Of a DNA stretch of 14,931 bases, positions 14,189 through 14,931 are shown piece after piece. Location of the stretch: positions 1-14,931 of the forward strand of contig UQEM01000050.1 of assembly GCA_900540005.1 (NCBI GenBank). Direction: 5' to 3'. How positions within the stretch are numbered: position 1 is the stretch's first letter; the number at the start of each line of letters is the position of its first letter. Below the pieces are notes generated by a model. It saw nothing but the letters and a program-made list of their open reading frames with translations. It searched no databases and was not told the origin of the DNA. The translations under genes and the position numbers were made by a program. The DNA is from an uncultured Ruminococcus sp. GTDB lineage: Bacteria; Bacillota; Clostridia; Oscillospirales; Ruminococcaceae.

Positions 14189-14524
14189 TACCTCCTTTTA
14201 CAATAATTTGATCAATAAGCTTGTACTATAAACCTATTACTTAAAAGGCGGTAAATGCCGCATTATTTTATTCATTTTTTCCGCAGACTTCCGCGCTCTG
14301 CGGCGGCAGTCCGATATATTGATCAAGAGCCTTACACGGCCCGCAAAACATTACCAGGCGCACTCCTGCACCCATACCGCCCCGAAAGATCCATCAGACG
14401 GGACAATTTTTTGTTTTTATAATAATCATGCACAGGCGCTGTATATCTCTCGCCCCGTGCTATATAATGATGTAAAACAAAGCTGCATATACTGCCATAG
14501 TAATAATATGCAAATAAATACAAC
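14189..14524 (-). other. Long structured leader of rny, candidate cis-regulatory RNA
   Basis: No gene is seen in these 336 bases, but a consensus promoter lies at their far end. The minus-strand RNA can form: GCACGGGGCG/CGCCUGUGC (14460-14451 with 14438-14430, one bulge); a 7-bp helix GGCGGUA/UGCCGCC (14381-14375 with 14308-14302) enclosing two hairpins, GGUGC/GCGCC (14372-14368 with 14361-14357) and GGGCC/GGCUC (14342-14338 with 14331-14327); and CCGCAGA/UCUGCGG (14303-14297 with 14287-14281). Each of the first four includes a G-U pair that would be a mismatch in the plus-strand RNA. The last helix shares two bases with the closing helix, so they compete. I recognise no known RNA class. Confidence 0.5.
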
Positions 14525-14530
14525 ATAATT

Positions 14531-14559
14531 ATTATATACTTTTTTCGCTTCTCTGTCAA
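14531..14559 (-). promoter_or_regulatory. SigA promoter of rny
   Basis: TTGACA (14559-14554), a 17-base spacer and TATAAT (14536-14531), a perfect consensus. The start would be near 14524, far upstream of the rny ATG. Confidence 0.88.
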
Positions 14560-14652
14560 TACAGTTATCGGCTTTATGCACAAACGCCGATATATTTTAC
14601 ATATTAAACAGAAATTTCCGTCGCACAGGCCCAAATTATAAGAGTAAAACTG

Positions 14653-14681
14653 TTGATTTCTTCACAAATGTATGCTATAAT
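14653..14681 (+). promoter_or_regulatory. Promoter of the Asp23/Gls24 gene
   Basis: TTGATT (14653-14658), a 17-base spacer and TATAAT (14676-14681). Its -35 lies about 95 bases from that of the divergent rny promoter. Confidence 0.85.
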
Positions 14682-14687
14682 ATATCA

Positions 14688-14784
14688 GTATGGCTTTAGC
14701 TGCGCTGATCAAAGATATCCACACAGCGCTTGCGCGGAAAATCCCGCAGCCGTAACAAGTTCTGACACATAAGGAGTGAGTTCA
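14688..14784 (+). other. Structured leader of the Asp23/Gls24 gene
   Basis: About 97 nt with two alternative folds: GCGCTG/CAGCGC (14702-14707 with 14724-14729) plus GCGG/CCGC (14734-14737 with 14744-14747), or GCTGCG/CGCAGC (14699-14704 with 14745-14750). They share bases 14702-14704. No known riboswitch is recognised and no terminator follows. Confidence 0.4.
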
Positions 14785-14894
14785 TTGGTAAACTTTGAAA
14801 ATCATATCGGCAAAATAACCGTTTCGGAGAATTATCTCACCGATCTGGTCAAGCATACAGTCACAAACTGCTTTGGTGTCGCTGACGTATGCAG
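14785..14894 (+). CDS. Asp23/Gls24 family protein, 5' part only
   Basis: The frame starts at a TTG (14785) with AAGGAG 8 bases upstream and codes MVNFENHIGKITVSENYLTD followed by LVKHTVTNCFGVADVC, then meets the adapter. GKITVSENYLTDLV and the V-x-x-CFGVADV pattern match the N-terminal part of Asp23/Gls24 proteins (YloU-like, about 110-130 residues), envelope-associated proteins of Gram-positive bacteria. In many Firmicutes this gene stands just before fakA, the fatty acid kinase; whether it does here cannot be seen. About 36 codons are genomic; residues read after 14894 come from adapter and must be ignored. The TTG start is unusual, but no better start exists in this frame. Confidence 0.82.
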
Positions 14895-14931
14895 CTGTCT
14901 CTTATACACATCTCCGAGCCCACGAGACTCG
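14895..14931. other. Nextera/Tn5 sequencing adapter left at the contig end
   Basis: Bases 14895-14913 are the 19-base Tn5 mosaic end CTGTCTCTTATACACATCT, and 14914-14928 are CCGAGCCCACGAGAC, the rest of the Nextera read-2 adapter; TCG (14929-14931) would be the start of an index. This is library-construction sequence, not genome. Confidence 0.98.

Noticed and set aside
14375..14410. TwoAYGGAY-type RNA, because of AUGGAU in a minus-strand loop
   Set aside because: Only one such loop is present; six-base agreement is too little.
14319..14634. Short frames on both strands in the rny leader
   Set aside because: No ribosome binding sites; they cross the rny promoter and the helices, and the composition is not protein-like.
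14688..14784. Possible cobalamin riboswitch, because of GGAAAATCCCGCAGCCGTAA
   Set aside because: Only a loose likeness to one riboswitch segment; the other conserved boxes and the expected length of about 200 nt are missing.
14895..14931. Possible Tn5-like transposon end
   Set aside because: The exact adapter continuation after the 19-base mosaic end and its place at the contig end show a library artefact.

Overview
The window reads as a chromosomal segment of a Gram-positive Firmicute, most likely a Ruminococcus-like member of the Oscillospiraceae. The evidence is an L10 leader with an attenuator in front of rplJ, a tyrosine T-box, RNase Y, an Asp23/Gls24 gene, near-consensus SigA promoters (at least ten with an exact 17-base spacer), strong AAAGGAGG-type ribosome binding sites, and the general look of the proteins. 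This is core housekeeping DNA with a few unexplained small elements; I see no phage, insertion sequence or CRISPR array. The last 37 bases are not genomic: they match the Nextera mosaic end and adapter.

Layout from left to right. Bases 1-121 hold three hairpins, the third being the rplL terminator. rplL and rplJ (minus strand) form a two-gene unit with its own promoter and L10 autoregulatory leader. Divergent from it is a plus-strand operon: a PHP-family histidinol-phosphatase-like gene, an Lrp/AsnC regulator, a class I/II aminotransferase and ispE. It ends in a two-hairpin block shared with convergent tyrS. tyrS (minus) is the second gene of a unit that starts with a T-box carrying a plausible UAC (Tyr) specifier and a UGGU tRNA-end-binding sequence; between T-box and tyrS lies an unrecognised 152-residue membrane protein.

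In the middle, tRNA-Thr(GGT) is transcribed rightward with its own promoter and terminator. Facing it is a tiny leftward unit with promoter, ribosome binding site and a reading frame that appears frameshifted. Next, all leftward, come a Mn-type cation diffusion facilitator gene, tRNA-Leu(GAG), a membrane-bound diguanylate cyclase and an HtrA/DegP-type membrane-anchored serine protease.

On the right, a small HD-domain protein gene (plus) converges on rny (RNase Y, minus). rny has a predicted leader of about 345 nt with several helices that pair properly only in the minus-strand RNA, which is the best candidate here for an undescribed element. Divergent from rny is the 5' end of an Asp23/Gls24 gene, cut off by the adapter at the contig end.

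Together the genes serve translation (L10, L7/L12, TyrRS, two tRNAs), isoprenoid precursor synthesis (IspE), amino acid metabolism (aminotransferase, regulator, phosphatase), metal and envelope homeostasis (cation efflux, HtrA, Asp23), signalling (GGDEF) and RNA turnover (RNase Y).
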